Positions 39,284-47,740 of a stretch of DNA of 64,000 nt are shown here, in pieces (positions within the stretch are counted from its first letter, which is position 1; each line of letters opens with the position of its first letter). Under the pieces are notes generated by a model. It ran no database searches and had not been told where the DNA came from. It saw only the letters and a program-made list of their open reading frames with translations. The stretch comes from Sphingomonas sp. RIT328 (lineage in GTDB: Bacteria; Pseudomonadota; Alphaproteobacteria; Sphingomonadales; Sphingomonadaceae). Location: contig NZ_JFYV01000002.1 of assembly GCF_000632225.1 (NCBI RefSeq), positions 54,129 through 118,128 of the forward strand, written 5' to 3'. Position numbers and translations under genes: made by a program.

Positions 39284-40171
39284 ATGAGCATTATTCATGA
39301 CGACATGGATCGCGCCCAGCTCCCGCTTAACGCCCTGCGCGCCTTCGAGGCCTCCGCGCGGCACCTCAACTTCACCCGCGCGGGGATCGAATTGTGCGTC
39401 AGCCAGGGCGCGGTGAGCCATCAGGTCGCGGCGTTGGAGCTCCGTCTGGGGACGCGGCTGTTCCGCCGCCTGCCGCGCGGGCTGGCGCTGACCGACGACG
39501 GGCAGGCGCTGGTGCCGGTGCTCGCCGAGACGTTCGACCGGATCGGCGCGACGCTCGACCAGTTCGCCGGCGGGCGCTTCCAATATACGCTGGCGCTCGG
39601 CGTCGTCGGCACCTTCGCGACCGGCTGGCTGTTGCCCCGGCTCGATGATTTCGCCGCGCGTCACCCCCACATCGACGTCCGCCTGTCGATCAACAACAAT
39701 CGCGTCGACCTGGCGGGGGAGGGGCTCGACGGCGCGATCCGCTTCGGCGACGGCGCGTGGCACGGGACGCAGGCGGAGCCGTTGCTCGCCGCGCCGCTGA
39801 CCCCGCTTTGTGCACCGAGGATTGCCGCGCGCTTGCAGGCGCCCGGCGATCTGGCGCGCGAGCGGCTGCTGCGCTCCTATCGGGTCAGCGAATGGGAAAG
39901 CTGGTTTGCCGCCGCGGGACTGGCGGCGCCGGCGTTGCGCGGGCCGATGTTCGACAGTTCCGCGGTGATGGCCGGCGCGGCGATGGCGGGACTGGGCGTC
40001 GCGCTCGCCCCCCGCGCGATGTTCCTGCGTGAACTCGCCGCCGAACAGCTCGTCCAGCCGTTCGGTCTCGAGATCGACGCGGGGCGCTATTGGCTGACGC
40101 ATCTGCTGTCGCGCAAGCCGGGGCTGGCGATGGCGGCGTTCCGCCAGTGGCTGGTCGCGGCGGCGGCATGA
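39284..40171 (+). CDS. LysR-family regulator, AmpR/GcvA-like
   Basis: This 295-aa regulator has the AmpR/GcvA-type N-terminal helix-turn-helix (LPLNALRAFEASARHLNFTRAGIELCVSQGAVSHQVAALELRLG) and a type-2 periplasmic-binding effector domain. It is divergent from the metallo-beta-lactamase (72 bp between starts), the classic arrangement of ampR and its lactamase gene. I infer that it controls that gene in response to cell-wall fragments or beta-lactams. An alternative start is ATG 39305; the gap shows no motif I can confidently call an AmpR site. Confidence 0.9.
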   Translation: MSIIHDDMDRAQLPLNALRAFEASARHLNFTRAGIELCVSQGAVSHQVAALELRLGTRLFRRLPRGLALTDDGQALVPVLAETFDRIGATLDQFAGGRFQYTLALGVVGTFATGWLLPRLDDFAARHPHIDVRLSINNNRVDLAGEGLDGAIRFGDGAWHGTQAEPLLAAPLTPLCAPRIAARLQAPGDLARERLLRSYRVSEWESWFAAAGLAAPALRGPMFDSSAVMAGAAMAGLGVALAPRAMFLRELAAEQLVQPFGLEIDAGRYWLTHLLSRKPGLAMAAFRQWLVAAAA

Positions 40172-40187
40172 CCGCCGCCGCGTACGA

Positions 40188-40793
40188 TCAGCGCTTGAGC
40201 GCGCTGGCGGCGCGGGCCTTGGCCTCGACCTCCGCCATCGTGCCGCCGGTGACCCAGCTGCCGCCGACGCACAGCACCGGATCGAAGGCGAGCCAGTCGG
40301 GTGCGCTCGCCTCGGTAATGCCGCCGGTCGGGCAGAAGCGGCATTGGTAGAAGGGAGCGGCGAGCGCTTTCAGCGCCTTCAGGCCACCCGAGGTCTCCGC
40401 CGGGAAGAACTTGAAATGCGTCAGGCCGAGGTCGAGGCCGCGCATGATGTCACCCGCGGTGGCGGTACCGGGCAGATAGGCGACGCCGGCGTCGAGGATC
40501 GGCGTGGCGAGCCGCTCGGTCAGGCCCGGCGAGACGATGAATTCGCAGCCGGCGTCGATCACCTGCCGCGCCTGCGCCGCGTTCACCACCGTGCCGGCGC
40601 CGACGATCGCGCCCGGCACGCGCTTCATCTCGGCGATCGCCTCCATCGCCGCGCCGGTGCGCAGCGTGACTTCGAGCACCCTGAGCCCACCGGCGACGAG
40701 CGCCTCGGCGAGCGGCCGGGCGGTGGCGGCGTCGTCGATCACCAGCACCGGGATGACGGCGCTGGTCTGCATGATGGTGGCGATATCGGTCAT
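40188..40793 (-). CDS. eda: KDPG aldolase (2-dehydro-3-deoxy-phosphogluconate aldolase)
   Basis: This 201-aa class-I aldolase splits KDPG to pyruvate and glyceraldehyde 3-phosphate, the last ED step. Conserved segments are IPVLVIDDAATARPLAEAL, LEVTLRT (Glu), GAGTVVNAAQ, CEFIVSPGL, and the Schiff-base Lys in LTHFKFFPAE, followed by CPTGGI. It is the last gene of the pgl-edd-glk-eda unit, 14 bp after glk, and converges with the LysR gene. Confidence 0.96.
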   Translation of the reverse strand: MTDIATIMQTSAVIPVLVIDDAATARPLAEALVAGGLRVLEVTLRTGAAMEAIAEMKRVPGAIVGAGTVVNAAQARQVIDAGCEFIVSPGLTERLATPILDAGVAYLPGTATAGDIMRGLDLGLTHFKFFPAETSGGLKALKALAAPFYQCRFCPTGGITEASAPDWLAFDPVLCVGGSWVTGGTMAEVEAKARAASALKR

Positions 40794-40807
40794 GACGCGA
40801 GGGCCTT

Positions 40808-41773
40808 TTATGCGTGGTCTTGGGCGAAGGCCGCAGCGGCGCCGAACAGGCCGGGCTGCGGATGGGTGATGAGCTTGACGGGGATGCCCGCCATCATGTT
40901 CTGGAACCGGCCCTTGGCGACGAAGCGCTGATCGAAGCCGGAGCGGATCAATTTGTCCTTGATGCGCAGGCCGAGCCCGCCGGCGATCACCACTGCCTTG
41001 GCCCCCTGCGCCAATGCGAGATCGCCCGCGACCGCGCCGAGCGCGAGGCAGAAGCGATCGAGCGCGGCGAGCGCGATCGAATCGGTGCCGTCGAGCGCCT
41101 CGGTCCAGATCGTCTTGTCGTCGCGGCTCGGCACCGGCCGGCCCTCGAGCTCGGCGAGCGTCTCGTACAGGGCGACGATGCCCGGTCCCGAGCAGATCCG
41201 CTCCGCCGACACGCGCGTATAGGTACGGCGCAGCCGCTTGACGACCGCATCCTCGATGCCGTCGAGCGGCGCGTAATCGACATGGCCGCCTTCGGTCGGC
41301 AGGACGTGATAGACGCCCTTCGCCTTGTAGACCTGCGCGACGCCGAGCCCGGTGCCGGGACCGCAGACGGTCGTCACGCCCTCCGTGGGGAGCGGGCGGT
41401 CGGGGCCGCAGAGATGTTCGAAATCGGCATCGGGCAATTGCGCGACGGCATGGCCGACCGCACCGAAATCGTTGATGACGGTATAGATGTCGGCGCCGAG
41501 CCGCTCGGGGATCAGCGACGGGCGGATCACCCAGGGATTGTTGGTCAGGCGGATGATGTCGCCGGTGATCGGCGAGGCGACGGAGATCGCCGCGGCGCGC
41601 GGCAGCGGCGTACCGTGGCGCGCGGCGAACGCCTGCCACGCGGTCTGGAGGCTGGCGTGCTCCGCGGTCTTGAGCGTCACCGGCTCGCCGAGCGAGACGA
41701 CCCGGCCGTCCTCGACCTCCGCGATCGCGAAGCGGGCGTGGGTGCCGCCGATATCGACGCTGACGAGCTGCAT
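40808..41773 (-). CDS. glk: glucokinase
   Basis: This 321-aa proteobacterial-type glucokinase begins MQLVSVDIGGTHARFAIAEV (phosphate-1 motif). VINDFGAVGHA, VCGPGTGLGVAQV, PTEGGHVDYAP and VVIAGGLGLRIKDKL follow the family pattern. It phosphorylates glucose released by the maltodextrin hydrolases, linking the locus at 6-23 kb to the ED pathway. It is followed by eda and preceded by a palindromic element in the 110-bp gap to edd. Confidence 0.96.
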   Translation of the reverse strand: MQLVSVDIGGTHARFAIAEVEDGRVVSLGEPVTLKTAEHASLQTAWQAFAARHGTPLPRAAAISVASPITGDIIRLTNNPWVIRPSLIPERLGADIYTVINDFGAVGHAVAQLPDADFEHLCGPDRPLPTEGVTTVCGPGTGLGVAQVYKAKGVYHVLPTEGGHVDYAPLDGIEDAVVKRLRRTYTRVSAERICSGPGIVALYETLAELEGRPVPSRDDKTIWTEALDGTDSIALAALDRFCLALGAVAGDLALAQGAKAVVIAGGLGLRIKDKLIRSGFDQRFVAKGRFQNMMAGIPVKLITHPQPGLFGAAAAFAQDHA

Positions 41774-41807
41774 GGGTCTTCTCTCCTGATCATCCTATGT
41801 GTGTTGC

Positions 41808-41871
41808 TGCGAAGGCAGGAACCCAGGGTAGGCGGGCGGTGCGCCCGCGACTCTGGGCTCCCGCTTCCGCA
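41808..41871. repeat. extragenic palindromic (REP-like) element
   Basis: Outer arms 41808-41826 and 41853-41871 pair at 15 of 19 positions, and an inner perfect hairpin GCGGGCG/CGCCCGC (41832-41838 with 41842-41848) sits between them. It lies between edd and glk inside the ED operon. Its terminal sequences resemble the abundant extragenic palindromes of sphingomonads. It may stabilise upstream mRNA. Confidence 0.65.
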
Positions 41872-41883
41872 GGAGCACGGTCG

Positions 41884-43695
41884 TTACAATCCTGCCGCGG
41901 CGAGCATGCCGGATGCGCCCTTTTCGGCCTCGTCGGCGAGCCCGCGGAACATCGCGAACAATTCACGCCCGGTGCCGCTTGCCGCGCCGGGTGCGTCGCA
42001 CAGCGGGCGCGCCAGCCATTCGGCGGGGTCGACCAGCGCATCGAGCGTGCCGTTGAGCGCATCGACACGGATGATGTCGCCGTCGCGGATCTTGCCGATC
42101 GCGCCTTGGCCGAGCGCCTCGGGCGAGCAATGGATCGCGCAGGGCACCTTGCCGCTCGCCCCCGACATGCGGCCGTCGGTAACCAGCGCCACCTTGAAGC
42201 CGCGGTTCTGCAAGACGCCGAGCGGCGGGGTCAGCTTGTGCAGCTCGGGCATGCCGTTGGCGCGCGGGCCCTGGAAGCGGACGACGACGACCATATCCTG
42301 CTCCAGCTCACCGCGCTTGAACGCCTCGAGCACGTCGAGCTGGTCGTGGAAGACGCGCGCCGGCGCCTCGATCACCCAGCGGTCGCGATCGACCGCGGAG
42401 ACCTTGATGCAGGCGCGGCCGATGTTGCCGGCGAGGATGCGCATCCCGCCATCCGGCGAGAAGGCTTCGCCGACCGGGCGCAGGATCGTCGTGTCGCCGC
42501 TGTCGCCGACCGGCTGCCAGCTGAGTGCCTCGTCGACGATCACCGGCTTTTCGGCATAAGCGGCGAGGCTGTCGCCGCTCACAGTGGTGATGTCGCCATG
42601 CAGCAGGCCGGCCGCCAGCAATTCGCGCACGACGAAGGGCATGCCGCCCGCCGCCTCGAAAGCGTTCACGTCGGCGGCACCGTTCGGATAGACGCGCGCG
42701 ATCAGCGGCACCGCGCGGCTGAGCCGGTCGAAATCCTCCCAGTCGATGACGATCCCCGCCGCGCGGGCGATCGCCGGCACGTGGAGCAGATGGTTGGTCG
42801 AGCCGCCGGTGGCGAGCAGGCCGACCGCCGCATTGACGATCGCGCGCTCGTCGACGCAATGGCCGAGCGGCCGGTAATCGTCGCCGCGCCAGCCGATGCC
42901 CGCGAGCCGGTGCACCGCGGCGCGGGTCAGCTCCTGGCGCAACTTGGTGCCGGGATTGACGAAGGCGGCGCCCGGCATGTGCAGGCCCATCACCTCCATC
43001 ATCATCTGATTGGTGTTGGCAGTGCCGTAGAAGGTACAGGTGCCCTTGCCGTGATAGGCCTGTATCTCGGCGTCGAGCAGCTCCTCACGCCCGGCCTTGC
43101 CCTCGGCATAGGCCTCGCGCACCGCCGCCTTGGCCTTGTTGGGCAGGCCGGAGGGCATCGGGCCGCCGGGGATCAGCACCATCGGCAGATGGCCGAAGCG
43201 CAACGCGCCCATCAGCAGCCCCGGCACGATCTTGTCGCAGATGCCGAGCAGCGCGGCGCCCTCGAACGTGCCGTGGCTGAGCGCAACCGCGGTGGCGAGC
43301 GCGATCGTGTCGCGGCTGAACAGCGACAGCTCCATGCCGGCATAGCCCTGCGTCACGCCGTCACACATCGCCGGGGTCGCCCCCGCCACCTGCGCGGTCG
43401 CGCCGACCTCGCGCGCCCAGACCTTCATGAGTTCGGGATAGCGGTAATAGACGGCATGCGCGCTTAGCATGTCGTTATAGGCGGTGACGATGCCGATGTT
43501 CATGCCGCTGCCGGCGCGCAGCGTGTCGCGATCCTCCTCGGTGCCGGCATAGGCATGGGCGAGATTGGCGCAGCCGAGCTGCGGGCGGCGGGCGCCCGTC
43601 TCGCGCTCGCGCTCGATCAGCGCCAGATAGGCGCTGCGGCGCTCGCGCGATCGTTCGATGATGCGATCGGTGACGGCGAGGACTTCGGGGTTCAT
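41884..43695 (-). CDS. edd: phosphogluconate dehydratase
   Basis: This 603-aa IlvD/Edd-family Fe-S dehydratase converts 6-phosphogluconate to KDPG. It begins MNPEVLAVTDRIIERSRERRSAYLALIERERE and contains NIGIVTAYNDMLSAH, GVTQGYAGMELSLFSRDTIA, GTCTFYGTANTNQMMMEVMGLHMPGAAF and VTDGRMSGASGKVP, with cysteines for the cluster at MCDGVTQG and in GTCTFYG. It is 35 bp downstream of pgl, in the order pgl-edd-glk-eda. Confidence 0.97.
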   Translation of the reverse strand: MNPEVLAVTDRIIERSRERRSAYLALIERERETGARRPQLGCANLAHAYAGTEEDRDTLRAGSGMNIGIVTAYNDMLSAHAVYYRYPELMKVWAREVGATAQVAGATPAMCDGVTQGYAGMELSLFSRDTIALATAVALSHGTFEGAALLGICDKIVPGLLMGALRFGHLPMVLIPGGPMPSGLPNKAKAAVREAYAEGKAGREELLDAEIQAYHGKGTCTFYGTANTNQMMMEVMGLHMPGAAFVNPGTKLRQELTRAAVHRLAGIGWRGDDYRPLGHCVDERAIVNAAVGLLATGGSTNHLLHVPAIARAAGIVIDWEDFDRLSRAVPLIARVYPNGAADVNAFEAAGGMPFVVRELLAAGLLHGDITTVSGDSLAAYAEKPVIVDEALSWQPVGDSGDTTILRPVGEAFSPDGGMRILAGNIGRACIKVSAVDRDRWVIEAPARVFHDQLDVLEAFKRGELEQDMVVVVRFQGPRANGMPELHKLTPPLGVLQNRGFKVALVTDGRMSGASGKVPCAIHCSPEALGQGAIGKIRDGDIIRVDALNGTLDALVDPAEWLARPLCDAPGAASGTGRELFAMFRGLADEAEKGASGMLAAAGL

Positions 43696-43730
43696 GACGC
43701 GGATCCTGGGGAGGGGCGACCGGGCGGCGG

Positions 43731-44435
43731 TTACGGCGCCCAGTGGATGTCGACGGGCAGCTCGGCGTCGGCGAGGACGCGGCCGATCGGATAGGCGGAC
43801 GACGGCCCCTGTTTGATCGCCGTTTCGATCACGTCGCGCTTGGCCTGTCCGGTCACCGCGATCATCAGCGCGCGCGCGGTGACGATGCCCTCGCGCGACA
43901 GCGTGACGCGCGGCACCGGCGCCTCGGCGGGAAGCGGATCGGGCATCACGCCCAAGGCACGGCGCTCCTTGGGGCCGGCCAACGCCTCGTCGAAATCGGG
44001 ACCGGGGAAGATCGAGGCGGTATGTCCGTCGCCGCCGACGCCGAGCAGGCAGAGGTCGAGCGGCCAGTGCAGGTCCTGCATCAGCGCATCCGCCGAACGG
44101 CCGGCGGACTTATAGTCGGCGGTCGCCTGCGGCACGATCGGTATGACGCGTGCGCCCTTGGGGATGAAGGTCTTGCCGATCATCGTCACGTTGGACAGCG
44201 CGTCGCCGAGCGGCACGATGCGCTCGTCGGTGGGGACGATCGTCACCCGCTTCCAGTCGATCTTCGCCTTGGCGAGATGACCGTAGATCGGGATCGGCGT
44301 CTTGCCGCCCGGCAGCGCGATCACCGCCGCGCCGCGCGCGTCGATCGCCGCTTCGATGATGAACTGGATATCCCCGGCGACGGCGGCGGCCATTTCCGCC
44401 GCATCGTCATACTCCCACCATTCGATCTCGGTCAT
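43731..44435 (-). CDS. pgl: 6-phosphogluconolactonase
   Basis: This 234-aa SOL/DevB-type lactonase hydrolyses 6-phosphogluconolactone. Motifs are VIALPGGKTPIPIYGHL, TIVPTDERIVPLGDALSN and LLGVGGDGHTASIFPG. I chose ATG 44435 (MTEIEWWEYDD); 33 further upstream codons run through promoter DNA. It is the first gene of pgl-edd-glk-eda: an ATACGTATG operator and a -35/-10 pair lie 32-78 bp upstream. Separated from zwf by 237 bp. Confidence 0.95.
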   Translation of the reverse strand: MTEIEWWEYDDAAEMAAAVAGDIQFIIEAAIDARGAAVIALPGGKTPIPIYGHLAKAKIDWKRVTIVPTDERIVPLGDALSNVTMIGKTFIPKGARVIPIVPQATADYKSAGRSADALMQDLHWPLDLCLLGVGGDGHTASIFPGPDFDEALAGPKERRALGVMPDPLPAEAPVPRVTLSREGIVTARALMIAVTGQAKRDVIETAIKQGPSSAYPIGRVLADAELPVDIHWAP

Positions 44436-44466
44436 GTCTCTGCTTTCGTTCGGTCGGCGTGCCGCT

Positions 44467-44513
44467 CCGATAGACCGGACGGCCACGCAAGGTAAGGGGC
44501 CGCGCATACGTAT
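44467..44513 (-). promoter_or_regulatory. operator and promoter of pgl-edd-glk-eda
   Basis: On the minus strand ATACGTAT (44513-44506) plus G is followed by 8 bp, CTTACCT (TTACCT 44495-44490 as -35), 17 bp and TATCGG (44472-44467 as -10). Order and spacing match the TonB-receptor and amylase promoters except for one extra base after the operator. A transcript would begin near 44460, about 25 nt before pgl. Confidence 0.7.
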
Positions 44514-44539
44514 GGGCGGCGGGATGGGGTTCATGGTCC

Positions 44540-44646
44540 GTCATCCCGGACGTGTTCCGCGGTCCACCCATCCGCAGAGGGCAAGGCTTGGGCCGCATGC
44601 CTTTCGCCCCGCCGCAGGGTGCACCCGGAACGGGGTCGGGATGACG
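44540..44646. repeat. extragenic inverted repeat between zwf and pgl
   Basis: The arms 44540-44569 and 44617-44645 are near-complementary over about 29 bases, beginning and ending with GTCATCCCG/CGGGATGAC. The arms enclose about 47 bases. It resembles a REP-like pair. With the operator to its left it fills the 237-bp gap between zwf and pgl; no ORF is evident. Confidence 0.6.
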
Positions 44647-44672
44647 ATTGGGCCGGGAGGGCGGCTAAAGCC

Positions 44673-46136
44673 TCAGTCGTCCTGCCAGGTCACGCCGTCG
44701 CGCTCGGTCAGCGCGATCGCGCCGGCGGGGCCCCAGGTGCCGGCGGCATAATGTTTGGGCTTGGTCTGATTGGCGTCCCAGCCGGCGCGGATCGAATCGA
44801 TCCACGTCCACTGCGCCTCGACCTCGTCGCGGCGGACGAACAGCGTCTGGTCGCCCTCGATCAGGTCGAGCAGCAGCCGCTCATAGGCGATGCGCCGCCG
44901 CGACCCGGCGAATTCGGCGTCCATGCTGAGGTTGAGCGGCACTTCGCGCAGGCGGATGCCGTCGCGGTCGAGGCCCGGCTCCTTGGCCATCACCAGCAGC
45001 TGGACATATTCCTCCGGCTGCAACCGGATCACCAGCGTGTTCGGCTGGAGCACGCCGCCGCGGCCCGAGAACATCGAATGCGGCACCGGCTTGAACTGGA
45101 TCGCGATCTCGCTGCGCCGCTTGGCCATGCGCTTGCCGGTGCGCAGGTAGAAGGGCACGCCCTGCCAGCGCCAATTGTCGATATGCGCCTTGATCGCGAC
45201 GAAGGTCTCGACGTTGCTGTCATAGCCAAGCTCGTCGTCATAGCCCTTGACGACCTTGCCGCTGACCGCGCCTTCCTCATACTGGCCGGTGACGGTGCAG
45301 GACGGCACGTCTTCCGGCGTGAACTTGCGCAGCGACCGGAACACCTTGGCCTTCTCGTCGCGGATCGCGGCGCCGTCGTAGAGCGCCGGCGGCTCCATCG
45401 CGATCAGCGCGACGAGCTGGAGCATATGGTTGGCGACCATGTCGCGCAGCGCGCCCGCGCCCTCGTAATAGCCGGCGCGATCTTCCAGCCCGACGGTCTC
45501 GGCGATGGTGATCTGGACGTTGTCGATCCCCTGCGCGTTCCACACCGGCTCGAAGAAGGAATTGCCGAAGCGCAAGGCGAGGATGTTCTGCACCGTCTCC
45601 TTGCCGAGATAGTGATCGATGCGGAAGATCCGGTCTTCCGGAAAGACAGCGGCGACGGTGTCGTTGATCTCGCGGCTGGAGGCGAGGTCGTAGCCGAGCG
45701 GCTTTTCGAGCGCGATGCGCACCGTCTCGCCGGCGAGGCCGACGCTCTCCAGCCCCTTGACCGCCGGCTCGAACAGCGACGGCGCGGTCGACAGATAGAT
45801 GGCGAGGCCGCCCGACACGTCGCCGACCTTTTCGGCGAGCGGTGCGAAACTGGTCGGATCGGACAGGTCGGCCGGCTGGAAGAACAGCCGTTCGAGGAAG
45901 CTCGCGATCTTCTCGTCGTCCTTGCGGTCGGCGGCGAGGAACTGGCCGAGCGCCTTCTGGACGAAGGCGCGGAAGGCGTCGTCATTCTGGTCGCCGCGTG
46001 CCGAGCCGACGATCGTCAGCCCCGCCGGCAGCAGCCCGTCGGCATGCAGGCCGTAGAGCGACGGCCACAGCATCCGCTGGGCGAGGTCACCGGTCGCTCC
46101 GAACAGGAGCAGCTTGCCGACGGGATTGCGCTGCAT
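44673..46136 (-). CDS. zwf: glucose-6-phosphate 1-dehydrogenase
   Basis: This 487-aa dehydrogenase oxidises glucose 6-phosphate to the lactone with NAD(P)+. It has the nucleotide-binding LLFGATGDLAQRMLWPSLY, the substrate-binding RIDHYLGKETVQN (Lys and His), and EKPLGYDLASS. The N-terminus MQRNPVGKLLLFG fits the family. It lies upstream of pgl but is separated from it by a palindrome and a promoter, and it follows argC by only 14 bp, so part of its expression may come from the marR-argC transcript. Confidence 0.97.
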   Translation of the reverse strand: MQRNPVGKLLLFGATGDLAQRMLWPSLYGLHADGLLPAGLTIVGSARGDQNDDAFRAFVQKALGQFLAADRKDDEKIASFLERLFFQPADLSDPTSFAPLAEKVGDVSGGLAIYLSTAPSLFEPAVKGLESVGLAGETVRIALEKPLGYDLASSREINDTVAAVFPEDRIFRIDHYLGKETVQNILALRFGNSFFEPVWNAQGIDNVQITIAETVGLEDRAGYYEGAGALRDMVANHMLQLVALIAMEPPALYDGAAIRDEKAKVFRSLRKFTPEDVPSCTVTGQYEEGAVSGKVVKGYDDELGYDSNVETFVAIKAHIDNWRWQGVPFYLRTGKRMAKRRSEIAIQFKPVPHSMFSGRGGVLQPNTLVIRLQPEEYVQLLVMAKEPGLDRDGIRLREVPLNLSMDAEFAGSRRRIAYERLLLDLIEGDQTLFVRRDEVEAQWTWIDSIRAGWDANQTKPKHYAAGTWGPAGAIALTERDGVTWQDD

Positions 46137-46150
46137 GACGGTCCTTCTGG

Positions 46151-47080
46151 TTACACGATCAGGCCGGCCAGGGGATCGAGCCCGGCCATGATGTTGAGAT
46201 TCTGCACGGCGGCGCCGCCGGCGCCCTTGCCGAGATTGTCGAGCGTCGCGATCAGTCGTACCTGGCCGCTCGTCGCATTGCCGCAGACGCGCAACGTCAT
46301 CCGGTCGGTGCCGCTATTCTCCTCGATCGTCACGACGGCGACGTCGCCCGGCGCAACGCTGATCAGCGCGCTGTCCGCATAAGCGGCGGCGAGCGTATCC
46401 TCGACCGCGGCGAGGCTCGGCCGGCCGGGCAGTTGCGCGAGCGCGAGCGGCACCTCGCCGAGCATGCCGCGGTTGAGCCGCGCCACCGCGGGCGCGAACA
46501 CCGGTGGATGCGCGAGGCCGGCATGCGCGCGCATCTCGGGCAGATGCTTGTGGCCGAGGCCGAGCGCATAGGCACGCAGCGCGGTATCGGCCTCGCCGGT
46601 TTCGAACTCGGCGATCATCGCCTTGCCGCCGCCCGAATAGCCCGACACCGCATTATAGGTGAGCGGCCAGTCCGCGGGGATCAGCCCGGCGCGTACCAGC
46701 GGCGTGACCAGCGCGAGAAAGGCGGTCGGATAGCAGCCGGGATTGGCGACGAAGCGCGCCGCCGCGATCCGCTCGCTCTGCCCCGCGGCGAGTTCGGGAA
46801 AGCCATAGGTCCAGCCCGGCGTGACCCGGTGCGCCGACGAGGCGTCGATCAGTCGCGTATGGCCACTGGCGACCAGCGCCGCCGCCTCGCGCGCCGCATC
46901 GTCGGGCAGGCAGAGGATGGCGATATCGGCGTCGTTGAGCGCCTCCGCCCGCGCCGCGGCATCCTTGCGCCGCGCCTCGTCTAGGGTGATGACGGTAAGA
47001 TCGGCGCGATTGCTCAGCCGTTCGCGGATGTCGATGCCGGTGGTGCCGACCGCACCGTCGATGAAGATCGTGACGCTCAT
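46151..47080 (-). CDS. argC: N-acetyl-gamma-glutamyl-phosphate reductase, type 2
   Basis: This 309-aa reductase of arginine synthesis uses NADPH. It has N-terminal TIFIDGAVGTTGIDIRERL, RLIDASSAHRV and the active-site Cys in ANPGCYPTAFLAL, with the later YSGGGKAMI; the short length marks the type-2 ArgC. The ATG overlaps the stop of the upstream SH3 protein gene by four bases. No other arg gene is in the window. Confidence 0.94.
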   Translation of the reverse strand: MSVTIFIDGAVGTTGIDIRERLSNRADLTVITLDEARRKDAAARAEALNDADIAILCLPDDAAREAAALVASGHTRLIDASSAHRVTPGWTYGFPELAAGQSERIAAARFVANPGCYPTAFLALVTPLVRAGLIPADWPLTYNAVSGYSGGGKAMIAEFETGEADTALRAYALGLGHKHLPEMRAHAGLAHPPVFAPAVARLNRGMLGEVPLALAQLPGRPSLAAVEDTLAAAYADSALISVAPGDVAVVTIEENSGTDRMTLRVCGNATSGQVRLIATLDNLGKGAGGAAVQNLNIMAGLDPLAGLIV

Positions 47081-47430
47081 GACGCGGCCCGATCGAGCAA
47101 GGCGCGATCGACATACCCGACGAGGCCGTGCGTGGTGGCGCGACCCCAGGCATGGCGTCCGGCGAGTTCGAGCACCTCGAACGGTTCGCCCGCGTCGAGC
47201 GCGCCGAGCGGGTCGCTCAGCCCGCGATCGGCGAAGATCGTCCCGGCGGCGGTGGCGACCGCGGCGATGGGCGCGGCATAATGGGGTGCGAACACCCGTT
47301 CGGCGAGGCGTACGTCGGCAAGGTCGCCGCGCACCGCATGGGTGCGCGGATCAAGCGTGACCGACGGACCGGTGAGCGCGAACGCCTTACGCGAGGGCTG
47401 GCTGGAGCGACCGGGCGTCGCCTTCGCCAA
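47077..47430 (-). CDS. SH3-domain protein resembling an NlpC/P60 N-terminus
   Basis: This protein is about 117 aa if it starts at TTG 47430; no ATG or GTG gives a sensible N-terminus, so the start is uncertain. The conserved part, TLDPRTHAVRGDLADVRLAERVFAPHYA, then GEPFEVLELAGRHAWGRATTHGLVGYVDRALL, matches the SH3-like N-terminal domain that precedes the catalytic domain in alphaproteobacterial C40 (NlpC/P60) peptidases. The catalytic Cys-His domain is absent: the frame stops right after the SH3 unit and overlaps argC. It may be a remnant or a free-standing binding domain. It overlaps marR by about 44 bp. Confidence 0.6.
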   Translation of the reverse strand: MAKATPGRSSQPSRKAFALTGPSVTLDPRTHAVRGDLADVRLAERVFAPHYAAPIAAVATAAGTIFADRGLSDPLGALDAGEPFEVLELAGRHAWGRATTHGLVGYVDRALLDRAAS

Positions 47431-47740
47431 GGAATTGCCCAAACTCTTCAAGAAACTCTGCCCCTTCGGATGTACGCGCGACGAAGATATTGCGCTTGTC
47501 GCTATCGTCGCGTTGCCGGCGCAGATAGCCGAGCGCACCCAGCCTGTTCAAGGCGCGCGTGACGACGGGCTTCGATACGTTGAGCGCCCGCGCCAGACCG
47601 CGCACGGTATGGGGCCCGGGGTTGAGGTAGACGAGCAGGAGCAGCGCCATTTGCCGATTGGTGAGATCGGGTTCCCCCGACCGCACATAGTCCACCAGGG
47701 CGCTCATCCATGTCGCGAGTGATTGCGCGGCAGTTCCCAC
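47387..47740 (-). CDS. MarR-family transcriptional regulator
   Basis: This short winged-helix regulator has about 117 aa from GTG 47740. The core is LTNRQMALLLLVYLNPGPHTVRGLARALNVSKPVVTRALNRLGALGYLRRQRDDSDKRNIFVARTSEGAEFLEEF, a complete MarR wHTH with the wing. The frame is open further upstream (to 47923), but the extension is low-complexity; ATG 47707 is another option. It is first in a run marR-SH3-argC-zwf on the minus strand, divergent from secG. Its target and ligand are unknown. Confidence 0.8.
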   Translation of the reverse strand: MGTAAQSLATWMSALVDYVRSGEPDLTNRQMALLLLVYLNPGPHTVRGLARALNVSKPVVTRALNRLGALGYLRRQRDDSDKRNIFVARTSEGAEFLEEFGQFLGEGDARSLQPALA

